NCBI RefSeq assembly: GCF_002269385.1
Contig: NZ_CP022957.1
Span: 3,587,001-3,651,000, forward strand
Direction of reading: 5' to 3'
DNA from: Maribacter cobaltidurans
GTDB lineage: Bacteria; Bacteroidota; Bacteroidia; Flavobacteriales; Flavobacteriaceae
Length of the DNA: 64,000 bases
Below, piece by piece: positions 34,396-42,466 of this stretch. Both the position numbers and the translations under genes were made by a program. Below the pieces are notes generated by a model. It worked only from the letters and a program-made list of their open reading frames with translations. It had not been told where the DNA came from and did no database searches. Position 1 is the stretch's first letter. Each line of letters opens with the position of its first letter.

Positions 34396-36414
34396 TTAGT
34401 ATTTTGCTGCTGAAAGCTCCATTTTTAATTTATAAATCTTTTCTTCTTGAGATTTGATGTTTCTTCTCTTTTCTATTTTTGATTTTTCTGTGAGCTGGTC
34501 AATTTTCTTTTGTTGGGATTGAATTTGTTCTTGCTTTTCAGAGCTACCTCTAAACAGTTTGAATTTTTGAATTTCGCTCATTTCATTGCGAGCAAATCTA
34601 ATTTCATTTTCGAGGTAATTCGTTTGGTTTATTCGTCTTAACTCCTTTTCAGCACTTGATATTTCCTTTGCTATTCTTTCAGAAGGTGCTAACTCAATAA
34701 TATATTTTTTGCTGTGAACTAAATATTCATCAACATATACTTCAATACGATGTTCTCCTATCTTGTATGTGCATTTATCTGCATTACCCCAACCTGGTAA
34801 CTCAATTGTTTTTGAATCATTCTTTATTTCTTTTGTAGTTGATTGAGAATATCCAATTGGTGAAATTTTTGAGTTTCGTTTGATACTACCATCAGGATTT
34901 ATATACTTTAGGTAGAAGTTTACAGAAGTAGGACTTTCCACTTTTATATTGAGGTTTAATCCAATATACCTCACAAATTTAGTGTACAATGGATTGTTAT
35001 CTGTATTAGTAATCTCGGATGATAAAATCTCAAAAGATAATTTTGGTGGTATCTTTTTGTATTTAGAAATTATGTTATTTATTGTTGAATTACTTGAAGA
35101 ATGTTCTTTTAACCAATTTGTCAATTCAATAAATTCTGCTTTAAGTTGATGATTAGAACTGTCTTTAATCTTCTCTAAACTATTGTCATCCAAAACTGCA
35201 TTTAGTAAATTATTTACCTCTTTCCAATTTATTGAATTCTTAATGTTGTCCTCAACAGCAGATTGATTTATAGATTTCATTCCTAATCTTATTTCAACGT
35301 CTGTTTCTTCTAATTCTTTAACCTGTCTTCTTATAGTTGCTTCATTTGTTTCATAAGCGTCTTTTACTGATTGTAATAATTCAACTGTTTGCAAAAGACT
35401 TTTGTCTTTCATTTCTTCGAGCGAAGCAAGACTATCTTTTGCTCGGTCTTTAGTTAGTTTACCAACAGCTATTCTATCTGCAATTTTTGTTAGCTTCTGT
35501 GCAGATTCAAGATAATTATCACTTGAATCATTTTCTTGACTTTCATTGAAATAATCAATTCCACATTGCATTATTTCATTTGCAAGCTGGTCTGCTATTG
35601 TTTTATATTTCAAGTCAGTTGTTCCAAGTAAAGATTGTAGAAGTACTAAATCGCTTTTACATTTTGTAGCTAAATTTAATCCGAATTGATAGGCTTTACT
35701 TTTGTTCTTGTTTCTTTTGTTTTTTGTGCTTTCAATTTGGCTTTCAATATTGTGTATTGGTTCTTCTGTAAACTTTTTTGAAAGATATTTCTGTGTTGAA
35801 CCATTGCAATTACTGAACAATTGTAATGTTTCAGAGCTAGAATATTGGTTTTTGAATTGCGTCAGCAATTCATCAACCAATTTTTCTATTTGTTTTTCAT
35901 TGTCAATCGTAAAGGTTTCATCAGCAACAGAATGAACGAAATTCTGGAAGTACTCGGATTCTATAAGTTTTATTTTGGCTTCAATTCCTTCTTTTATTTC
36001 ATCTTGGGTTTGGCTTAAAAGTTTGTAAGTTCCCAAATTATTGAAAGCCGAGAAGTTTTTTGAATTCACTTCTTTATTTTGTGTTACTTTTTCCCAAATT
36101 TCAACCGCTTTTTCTTCGTCTCCATTTTTCAGGTATTCAATTGCGGTTTTGTCAAAAGGACTTCCATTTAAAAACCAAAACAGAGCGAAGTTTACTTTGT
36201 CTTGGTTTTGCTGAATGTGAGAAAAAGCTTGAGTTAAATTATCTTTATTTCGATTTAATAATTGCAGGCAATTATTAAAATCATAATCAGATTCAATTTC
36301 TTTTCCAACTTCAGCAAATTTTAGAAATCTGCTTTTGTTTCTTTGCAATTCTCTTTCAGTAGCATTAGATAGAATTCCTGCAATTCTAAAAGGGTTATTT
36401 TGGATTAGCTCCAT
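34396..36414 (-). CDS. Large cytoplasmic helical protein with J-like N-terminus
   Basis: 672 aa. The first about 45 residues (NPFRIAGILSNATEREL, then RFLKFAEVGKEIESDYDF) resemble the start of DnaJ-like proteins found beside bacterial Hsp70s, but no HPD motif is visible. The middle is TPR-like/helical, residues about 450-590 look like a beta-sandwich (PLYTKFVRYIGLNLNIKV, HRIEVYVDEYLVHSKKYII), and the C-terminus is a Lys/Glu/Gln coiled coil. First gene of the operon; probably a partner that recruits the Hsp70. Confidence 0.6.
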   Translation of the reverse strand: MELIQNNPFRIAGILSNATERELQRNKSRFLKFAEVGKEIESDYDFNNCLQLLNRNKDNLTQAFSHIQQNQDKVNFALFWFLNGSPFDKTAIEYLKNGDEEKAVEIWEKVTQNKEVNSKNFSAFNNLGTYKLLSQTQDEIKEGIEAKIKLIESEYFQNFVHSVADETFTIDNEKQIEKLVDELLTQFKNQYSSSETLQLFSNCNGSTQKYLSKKFTEEPIHNIESQIESTKNKRNKNKSKAYQFGLNLATKCKSDLVLLQSLLGTTDLKYKTIADQLANEIMQCGIDYFNESQENDSSDNYLESAQKLTKIADRIAVGKLTKDRAKDSLASLEEMKDKSLLQTVELLQSVKDAYETNEATIRRQVKELEETDVEIRLGMKSINQSAVEDNIKNSINWKEVNNLLNAVLDDNSLEKIKDSSNHQLKAEFIELTNWLKEHSSSNSTINNIISKYKKIPPKLSFEILSSEITNTDNNPLYTKFVRYIGLNLNIKVESPTSVNFYLKYINPDGSIKRNSKISPIGYSQSTTKEIKNDSKTIELPGWGNADKCTYKIGEHRIEVYVDEYLVHSKKYIIELAPSERIAKEISSAEKELRRINQTNYLENEIRFARNEMSEIQKFKLFRGSSEKQEQIQSQQKKIDQLTEKSKIEKRRNIKSQEEKIYKLKMELSAAKY

Positions 36415-36466
36415 ATTTTTTCGGTTGGTTTTAAATTCCTAAAAATACAATTCATCTTTTTCTTTT

Positions 36467-36484
36467 ATTACGGTTTTCCGTATT
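36467..36484. promoter_or_regulatory. Perfect palindrome upstream of the chaperone-kinase operon
   Basis: ATTACGG-TTTT-CCGTATT, an inverted repeat lying about 55 bp upstream of the first ATG of the operon. The spacing fits an operator for a dimeric regulator. The only promoter-sized gap of the operon is here. Confidence 0.45.
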
Positions 36485-36489
36485 TTACT

Positions 36490-36580
36490 TGTTTTTTTCG
36501 AGCGTTGGCAAAAAACAGCTCTTTTGGTTTTTCAGCGTTGGCTTTCGTGTTGGCAAAAACCAAATGTGCTGTTTGTGCGG
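36490..36580. repeat. Second palindrome family, copy b
   Basis: AGCTCTTTTGGTTTTT and AAAAACCAAATGTGCT form arms around CAGCGTTGGCT, with another GAGCGTTGGC just to the left. Located at the right edge of the chaperone-kinase cassette, just inside the attC-like core. Confidence 0.6.
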
Positions 36581-36761
36581 CTGGTTTCAGCTTGCTTACA
36601 ACGGTTTCGTGTATGAGCAGTAGCGGATTTGAAAGTACAAACCTTTCAGTTTAGCACAAAGCTTATTAAAAGCACAGACCTTGATTTTACCACTTCACCC
36701 GCTATTGCTTATACACAACTTAAGTTTGATTCTCTATAAATTGATTGTATAAATCAGAAAG

Positions 36762-36907
36762 AACAAAAGAGAGAATTAAGGTTACTATACACGGTGAAGC
36801 TTTAGACTTCGACAACATTGATAATCCTCTCTCTTTTACTACTTAAATCACGTTCAGTTCTGTGAGACCTAGATCTCGTTTTCAAGTTGTTGTGAGCAGA
36901 AGTAGCC
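36762..36907 (+). ncRNA. Predicted bridge RNA, IS110-like copy 4
   Basis: Same two-stem leader as copy 1. Confidence 0.5.
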
Positions 36908-36930
36908 AGTTCTTTCATAAAACATTCGTT

Positions 36931-37902
36931 ATGAATAAATATAAAGAAACTTTTGGAGTCGACATCAGTAAGGATGTCTTTGATGTACATGGTAGTAACA
37001 TTGGTCACAGCCAGTATAAGAACGATGAAACGGGATTCAGGAAATACCTTAAGGAATTGCCCCAAGGTTCATTGGTGGTTATGGAAGCTACCGGTTATTA
37101 TCATTATAGACTTGCACAGTTTCTTTACAAAAACGGAGTAATCGTTTCTGTTGTAAATCCATTGTCCATAAAGCGTTTCATACAAATGAAACTGGCCAAG
37201 GTAAAGACGGACAAAAGTGATGCAAAGGCTATTTGTGAATACGCTTTGTCCAATGATGTTCCACTCTACAATTCCTTGACGGATACCCAGAGTGAATGTT
37301 TACAGTTGTTCCGGTTATTGGACACCTATTTAAAACAACGTACCGCAACTAAGAACAAGATACATGGAGAAGCTGTTCTGGGTATTCCCTCAAAGTTTGT
37401 CCATCGTTCCTTGGTGCGTAACAAGAAGCAGCTTGATAAGGAGGTGATAGCCATCGAATCAAAAATCCTTTCCTTGGTAAAAGAAGACCAACAAGAGCAA
37501 TTGACCTTAATCACCAGTATACCGGGAATAGGTCAAAAGACCGCATTGTTCTTGATAGTTGTGACGGATGGTTTTTCCAAGTTCGAGAATGCATCACAGC
37601 TCTGTAGTTATGTCGGAATTACCCCAACGATCAGAGAATCGGGGAGCAGCGTTAGAGGTCGTGCACGGATAAGCAAAGTGGGCAATAGAAAGCTACGTAA
37701 TCTTTTGTTCCTATGTTCCTTTACCGCCTGCAAGCACAACAAGGCATGTAAGGAGGTATATGAGCGAATCGTGAACAAGGGGAAGAGCAAGAAACTGGCA
37801 TTGATAGCTGTAGCCAACAAGCTTCTTAAACAGAGTTTTGCAATCGCCAGATCCGGATTGCCCTATGATGAGGGTTTTGTCTCTGTTCTGACTAGAAGGT
37901 AG
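36931..37902 (+). CDS. IS110 family transposase, copy 4
   Basis: Protein identical to 10754-11725. Confidence 0.92.
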   Translation: MNKYKETFGVDISKDVFDVHGSNIGHSQYKNDETGFRKYLKELPQGSLVVMEATGYYHYRLAQFLYKNGVIVSVVNPLSIKRFIQMKLAKVKTDKSDAKAICEYALSNDVPLYNSLTDTQSECLQLFRLLDTYLKQRTATKNKIHGEAVLGIPSKFVHRSLVRNKKQLDKEVIAIESKILSLVKEDQQEQLTLITSIPGIGQKTALFLIVVTDGFSKFENASQLCSYVGITPTIRESGSSVRGRARISKVGNRKLRNLLFLCSFTACKHNKACKEVYERIVNKGKSKKLALIAVANKLLKQSFAIARSGLPYDEGFVSVLTRR

Positions 37903-38084
37903 AATGAAAGTAAATGATTTTTTTGACCATAATCCTTACCTATGGGTTGTGGTAGAGGATAACTATGTTTCAAATTTAATGCGGAAAAGAGTTGTTTTTT
38001 AGCTCAGTTCTTTGTTGTGCGTTCGCCCTTTATTTTCAGTCGGTTTAGTCAATTTTCAAAGGTAGGATTTTTTGGGGTAGGGAA

Positions 38085-38157
38085 GGCACTCTCTCTTGCA
38101 AGTTTTGGTCAAGCGTTGGCTGGTGCGACTTGCAAGAGTGTGTGCCTTTGGGGCGGA
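38085..38157. repeat. Second palindrome family, copy c
   Basis: GGCACTCTCTCTTGCAAGT and ACTTGCAAGAGTGTGTGCC pair around a loop with CAAGCGTTGGCT. At the left edge of the mer cassette, directly after the merA stop. Confidence 0.65.
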
Positions 38158-39810
38158 TTAACTGGCACAGCAACTTAATTTTGATACGTCTTTTCCGAAA
38201 GTTATTGCTGCTAATTTTATACCTTCTCCCAAAGTCAAATAAGGGTAGAAACTGTCTGCTAAGTCTTTCACCATTATTCCGTATTTGATTGCCATACTTA
38301 ATTGTTGTATGAGTTCTCCACCTTCGGGTGCGACTACTCTTGCACCTATAAGTTTGTCAGTTTCCGAGTTACGAATGAGTTTGATGAAACCCCTTGTGTC
38401 GTTGGCTGCTATGGCTCTCGGTACGTCTTTCAATTCCAATTTTGACACTTCAAACGGAATGCCTTTTGATTCTGCCTGTGCTTCATCTAAACCTGCCCCT
38501 GCAATTTGTGGGTCAGTAAACACCACCCAAGGTAAAGAAGAATAATCGGCTTTATTATCTGTTCCTGAGAACGCATTTTCAACGGCAATTTTACCTTCAA
38601 AAGCGGCTGTATAAACAAATGCAGGGGTGTTGGTTACGTCACCTGCTGCGTAAATGTTAGGTAGATTGGTTTCCATTTTTTCATTCACAGCGATATGTCC
38701 GCTTTTGGTGAGTTCCAAACCAATGTTATCTAACCCTAATTGGCTTGTATTGGCTTTTGTGCCTGTGGCAATTACTACCTTACCTTTTTCTATAATTTGC
38801 GTAAATGAACCGTCAGGACATTTACAGTGAATGATGGTTTCATTCGCTTGTTTCTCGAATTTCACGGCTCTGAAATTAGGTAAGATTTCAATGCCTTCTT
38901 TTCGCATTTGGGTTTCCAATGCTTCACTGATGTCTGGGGTTTGTGTCCGTAGAACACGGTCGGTAAATTCAATGATTCGGACTTTAACGCCTAAACGATT
39001 GTACGCCATTGCAATTTCCAAACCTATGTAACCTGCTCCCATAATGGTCAAGCTTTCGGGTTTTTCTTCCAAGTCGAAAAGGGAAACGTTGGTCAAGTAG
39101 TCAATTTTGTCCAATCCTTCAATAGTCGGAATGTTGGTCGTAGCTCCCGCAGCAATTAAAAATTTGAAGGCTTTGTATTCCTTGCCATCAACCAAAATGG
39201 TTTTGTTGTCTTTGAATTTTGCCCAACCTTTTAGCATAGTCAGGTTTTCAAAATCGCTTACCACATCCATATATTTTTTCTCTTGAAGTGTGGCTACTAA
39301 TTTTTTCTTGTCTTTGATGATTTGAGCAAAATCAATATCAACGCCTTTTGGTCGGATGCCTTCAAAGTTGGAATGTGTAGCGTGATAAGCCGACTCGCCT
39401 GCACGAATAAGATTTTTAGAAGGCACACAACCCACGTTGACACAAGTACCGCCAAAGTCCAAACCACCGTTTACCATTAAGGTCGTTAAACCTAAACTTT
39501 CGGCTTTTATAGCTGCCGAAAATGCAGCCGAACCGCCACCGATAATGATTAAATCAAATTGATTATTCCTACTATTTCCATTTTCAGAAATTTCACTTTT
39601 TACACGATAGTTTTTTGTGCCGTTAATGGTATTGATGATTTCTTCTTTACTTGTTTTGGTAGGGTCAAAAGAACATTCACAAGTAGCTTTTGGGTAGCTC
39701 ACATTGGCTTCTTTAACACCCTCATTTTGTGAAAGCATTTTTTTTATTCCTGTGGCACAATGGTCGCAGGTCATACCTGCAATTTCCAATTTTATTTTTT
39801 CTTCTTTCAT
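38158..39810 (-). CDS. merA: Mercury(II) reductase with N-terminal HMA domain
   Basis: 550 aa, the usual MerA length. N-terminal HMA domain with GMTCDHC (about 13-19). The FAD/NAD disulfide oxidoreductase body has the redox pair in GGTCVNVGCVPSKN and GAGYIGLEIA, and the C-terminal vicinal Cys pair (KLSCCAS) delivers Hg(II) to the active site. It reduces Hg(II) to volatile Hg(0) with NADPH in the cytoplasm. Last gene of the mer operon, 30 bp after merB. Distinct from lipoamide dehydrogenase by its HMA domain and C-terminal CC. Confidence 0.93.
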   Translation of the reverse strand: MKEEKIKLEIAGMTCDHCATGIKKMLSQNEGVKEANVSYPKATCECSFDPTKTSKEEIINTINGTKNYRVKSEISENGNSRNNQFDLIIIGGGSAAFSAAIKAESLGLTTLMVNGGLDFGGTCVNVGCVPSKNLIRAGESAYHATHSNFEGIRPKGVDIDFAQIIKDKKKLVATLQEKKYMDVVSDFENLTMLKGWAKFKDNKTILVDGKEYKAFKFLIAAGATTNIPTIEGLDKIDYLTNVSLFDLEEKPESLTIMGAGYIGLEIAMAYNRLGVKVRIIEFTDRVLRTQTPDISEALETQMRKEGIEILPNFRAVKFEKQANETIIHCKCPDGSFTQIIEKGKVVIATGTKANTSQLGLDNIGLELTKSGHIAVNEKMETNLPNIYAAGDVTNTPAFVYTAAFEGKIAVENAFSGTDNKADYSSLPWVVFTDPQIAGAGLDEAQAESKGIPFEVSKLELKDVPRAIAANDTRGFIKLIRNSETDKLIGARVVAPEGGELIQQLSMAIKYGIMVKDLADSFYPYLTLGEGIKLAAITFGKDVSKLSCCAS

Positions 39811-39840
39811 CTTATTTTTTTAATTTATTTAGGACTATAC

Positions 39841-40452
39841 TTAACAACATTTCATTCCTATGTTTTTAGGCTCAAAGAAATCCTCAAGCGTCAATATTTT
39901 TCCATCAGGATTATTTTTTAACCATTGTTTTGCTGTTCTTTCGCTTGCAAAAAATGAAACGTGATTACATAGCGACCCTTTAATATTGCAGGTGTCAACA
40001 GATTCTACCCAAGAAATAAATAAAGGATAAGGAGTTGTCCATAATAGCTGACCTCCGTTTATTTGTAATTCTATGAGAGAACTATCAATTGGGTCGGACG
40101 AATGAACATTGACTTCCACATCTAACCATTCAGCAAACAGAATGGCATCTACTACACACCATGTGTATAACATCTTACCATTTACAATAAAGCGATGTTT
40201 GGTAGGAACTGTAGATAGACCAGAAAATGCAATAATATTTCCTTGTACATCGGTTTCGCCCAGTTTATTCAAAATAGCGTCCGCTTTATCTTTGGACACT
40301 TTTATTAGTTTATAAAATCTGTTTTTAGATATAGAACTGCCTTGCATCAATTCTTGAAATATTCGTAAAATAAAATCGCTATTCTTTATCTTAAATTCAG
40401 AAAAAAGAATGTCGTTTAATTGACCGTCAATATATTTTCGTTGATTTTTCAT
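39841..40452 (-). CDS. merB: Alkylmercury (organomercurial) lyase
   Basis: 203 aa. MerB catalytic residues are all present: Cys99 and Asp102 in YTWCVVDAILFAEWL, and Cys162 in GSLCNHVSFFAS. The enzyme protonolyses the carbon-mercury bond of organomercurials and hands Hg(II) to MerA. Direct upstream neighbour of merA. Its presence makes this a broad-spectrum mer operon. Confidence 0.9.
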   Translation of the reverse strand: MKNQRKYIDGQLNDILFSEFKIKNSDFILRIFQELMQGSSISKNRFYKLIKVSKDKADAILNKLGETDVQGNIIAFSGLSTVPTKHRFIVNGKMLYTWCVVDAILFAEWLDVEVNVHSSDPIDSSLIELQINGGQLLWTTPYPLFISWVESVDTCNIKGSLCNHVSFFASERTAKQWLKNNPDGKILTLEDFFEPKNIGMKCC

Positions 40453-40471
40453 AAGTTTTCTATTTGGGGTT

Positions 40472-40768
40472 TTACTGCAAACATGCTTTACTTCCTATAA
40501 TATCGCCATCTGATGCACTCCAGATATAAGAAAGACCATCTCCTGTTGCTGTAGCTGTTACTTTTGTGGTTGCCCCAATCGCAATGGTGCTTTGTTCCGC
40601 ACTCAAATCTGTGTAAGAAATGGTCGAAGTACCTGTTGGGGTGGAAGAATTAGTACCGGGAGTTGAAGAATTTGTTGGTTTTACTTCCGGTTCCTGTACT
40701 TCTTTATTACAACTAGCTACTATCATCCCGATAGTAACAATGCCTAAAATTAATTTTACAGTTTTCAT
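40472..40768 (-). CDS. Truncated Ig-like lipoprotein in mer operon
   Basis: 98 aa from the ATG at 40768 (MKTVKLILGIVTIGMIVASC, lipobox Cys). A Pro/Thr/Ser-rich linker is followed by an Ig-like domain start (AIGATTKVTATATGDGLSYIWSASDGDIIGS) that breaks off after KACLQ. Ig-like domains of this type normally continue another 20-30 residues, so the gene is probably frame-disrupted or truncated. Role in mercury resistance unknown. Confidence 0.6.
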   Translation of the reverse strand: MKTVKLILGIVTIGMIVASCNKEVQEPEVKPTNSSTPGTNSSTPTGTSTISYTDLSAEQSTIAIGATTKVTATATGDGLSYIWSASDGDIIGSKACLQ

Positions 40769-40769
40769 A

Positions 40770-41117
40770 TTATTTAGAATTTTCTTTAATGATTTCGGCT
40801 TTATAACCTGTTTTTTCAATTACTTTTATGATAGCTTCAGGATTTGTTTTGCTTGGGTCGTACTGGATAGTTGCCAAATCGCCCGGATATTCCACTTTGT
40901 GTTCAATAATGCCGTCCACTTCTTTGAGGGCATTTGAAATATGGTTGGAACAACCTGCACAAGTCATTCCCGTGATTTTCAGTTGCAGGGTCTTACCTTC
41001 TTGCTGTGTTGTATTTGCTGTTTGTGCTTTATTGTCAGTCGGTTTGCAACATTGAGCATTAAGCTGAGCAATTCCAATTAGGAACAAAGCACTCAATAGA
41101 ATTAAATTCTTTTTCAT
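40770..41117 (-). CDS. Periplasmic heavy-metal-associated (MerP-like) protein
   Basis: 115 aa. Signal peptide (MKKNLILLSALFLIGIAQLNA), then a CCKP segment and an HMA domain with the metal-binding GMTCAGC (about residues 51-57). Exported single-HMA proteins of mer operons scavenge Hg(II) and pass it to the MerT transporter. Positioned between merT-P and the lipoprotein gene. MerP is the likely role; a general copper-type HMA chaperone cannot be excluded. Confidence 0.8.
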   Translation of the reverse strand: MKKNLILLSALFLIGIAQLNAQCCKPTDNKAQTANTTQQEGKTLQLKITGMTCAGCSNHISNALKEVDGIIEHKVEYPGDLATIQYDPSKTNPEAIIKVIEKTGYKAEIIKENSK

Positions 41118-41164
41118 AGTATAATTATTTAATTAAGTTCTTAAATACGAGGGGCAAAAAAATA

Positions 41165-41770
41165 CTATTTCTTGCCAACCACTTTGTAACCTGTACCGTT
41201 GATGGCTTCTTCAATTTGAGCAAGACTCACTTTGGTTTGGTCAAATTCTACTTTGGCAGTCGCTTCTTCATAAATCGCATCTACCTTAACAATGCCTGGC
41301 AATTTGTTCACATCATTTTCTACGTGTGAAGCACAACCATTGCAAGTCATTCCTTTTACATCAAAAGTTACCGTTTGGATGTCAGAAGCATTGACGATTA
41401 CAACTTCCTTGTTGTCGTTTGAAGGATAGAAAATGTGTGCATAGTTTGGAAAAGCGAGCATCAAGGCTGCAAACACGGTTACAATTCCCAAGAATGTTTT
41501 GGTCTGCATAAAGGGTTTTTTTTCGTCTTCTTCGCAATCACATTGGATTTCTTCGGCTGTTCGTGGTTTGAGTTTCTGATACCAAGCAAAGCCCAATACC
41601 AAAACGGTGATACCGATTAGATAAGGTCTTGCTGGTTCCATCCATGAAAAGGTAGATGCCACTCCTGAAGCTCCTGAAATAAGAGCCAATACAGGTGTAA
41701 TGCAGCAAAGTGATGCTGCTACTGCCGAAAGCACACCCGCTCCGACAAGTCTGTTGTTTTTCTTGTTCAT
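41165..41770 (-). CDS. MerT-MerP type mercuric transport fusion protein
   Basis: 201 aa. N-terminal MerT-like membrane part with vicinal Cys in the first helix (AASLCCITPVLALISGASG), further helices near 45-60 and 90-108, and a cytosolic CDC motif between them. A C-terminal HMA domain carries GMTCNGC. Such MerTP proteins import Hg(II) for reduction by MerA. Its ATG overlaps the stop of the regulator gene by four bases, so it is co-translated. Confidence 0.88.
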   Translation of the reverse strand: MNKKNNRLVGAGVLSAVAASLCCITPVLALISGASGVASTFSWMEPARPYLIGITVLVLGFAWYQKLKPRTAEEIQCDCEEDEKKPFMQTKTFLGIVTVFAALMLAFPNYAHIFYPSNDNKEVVIVNASDIQTVTFDVKGMTCNGCASHVENDVNKLPGIVKVDAIYEEATAKVEFDQTKVSLAQIEEAINGTGYKVVGKK

Positions 41771-42144
41771 ACTGTTTCCTTTTTTGAATTGTTTATGATG
41801 TGTTTAAAAAATGGACGAAGTAAAGTAAGTTGCTCCTGTTTCAAAGAGTAGAAAATGGTTTGTCCTTCTCTTCTACCTTCAATGACGTTTCCGTCTTTTA
41901 GTTTTCTGAGGTGTTGCGAAACGGCAGGGATGCTCATTCCGAGAATGTCTGAAAGGTCGCAAGGACAAAGTTCGTTTTCTTCTTCTAAGAGAAATAAGAT
42001 TTTTAACCTTACTTCGTTTCCTGCCAATGCTAAAAGTCCACTCAGTTGACTGAATGCCTTGTCGTTGGTTTGAAGTATTTCTCTACAATTGTCTATTTGA
42101 ACCTTGTCGGCAAACACACGGATACACGATTGATTGTTTTCCAT
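41767..42144 (-). CDS. ArsR-family regulator of the mer operon
   Basis: 125 aa winged-helix protein. The recognition region MSIPAVSQHLRKLKDGNVIEGRREGQTIFYSL is typical for ArsR/SmtB. ELCPCDLSDIL supplies the CxC metal site in the alpha-3 position. ArsR-type repressors release DNA on metal binding, here presumably Hg(II). First gene of the operon, in place of a MerR. Confidence 0.85.
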   Translation of the reverse strand: MENNQSCIRVFADKVQIDNCREILQTNDKAFSQLSGLLALAGNEVRLKILFLLEEENELCPCDLSDILGMSIPAVSQHLRKLKDGNVIEGRREGQTIFYSLKQEQLTLLRPFFKHIINNSKKETV

Positions 42145-42244
42145 AATTTCCTTGTTTAGGATTTAATAACGCAGCAAAAATACAAATAGTTTTCTTATTT
42201 AAGCAAATACTTAATTATAGTTTTTAACAATTCTTCTTTGTCAG

Positions 42245-42325
42245 CGGTGGGTGATTTAGCTCTTTTGGTTTTTTAGCGTTGGCTTTGAGTGTCGGAAAAA
42301 CCAAATGTGCTAAATGTGCGGTGGG
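42245..42325. repeat. Second palindrome family, copy d
   Basis: AGCTCTTTTGGTTTTT and AAAAACCAAATGTGCT pair around TTAGCGTTGGCT. At the right edge of the mer cassette, upstream of the arsR-type gene. Confidence 0.6.
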
Positions 42326-42466
42326 TTTTTAGGGTGACGCACAACGGTCTCGGCTATGATTTCGTTGCGGAAAAATCCGCAGGATTCTTTCCGCCGTAGC
42401 CGAAAGATAGCAAAAAAGCGTTGAATTCCGATTAGGAATTCAACCGCAATGAATTATAGCCATTGT

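Larger units (their letters stand above)
36719..38011 (+). mobile_element. IS110-like element, copy 4
   Basis: Identical unit; left flank TATACACAA then CT, right flank TTGTTGTGCG. Confidence 0.85.
36594..38021 (-). other. attC-like site 7, interrupted by IS110-like copy 4
   Basis: Left core GCTTACAAC, right core GTTGTGCG (38014-38021) matching CGCACAAC at 42338-42345. CGTGTATGAGCAGTAGCGG pairs with CCGCTATTGCTTATACAC. Confidence 0.65.

Noticed and set aside
34396..36414. True DnaJ co-chaperone call
   Set aside because: The N-terminus resembles J-like starts, but the diagnostic HPD motif is absent.
38158..42144. mer genes as part of a Tn21/Tn501-type transposon
   Set aside because: No Tn3-family transposase, resolvase or 38-bp inverted repeats; cassette cores and the second palindrome family border the operon instead.
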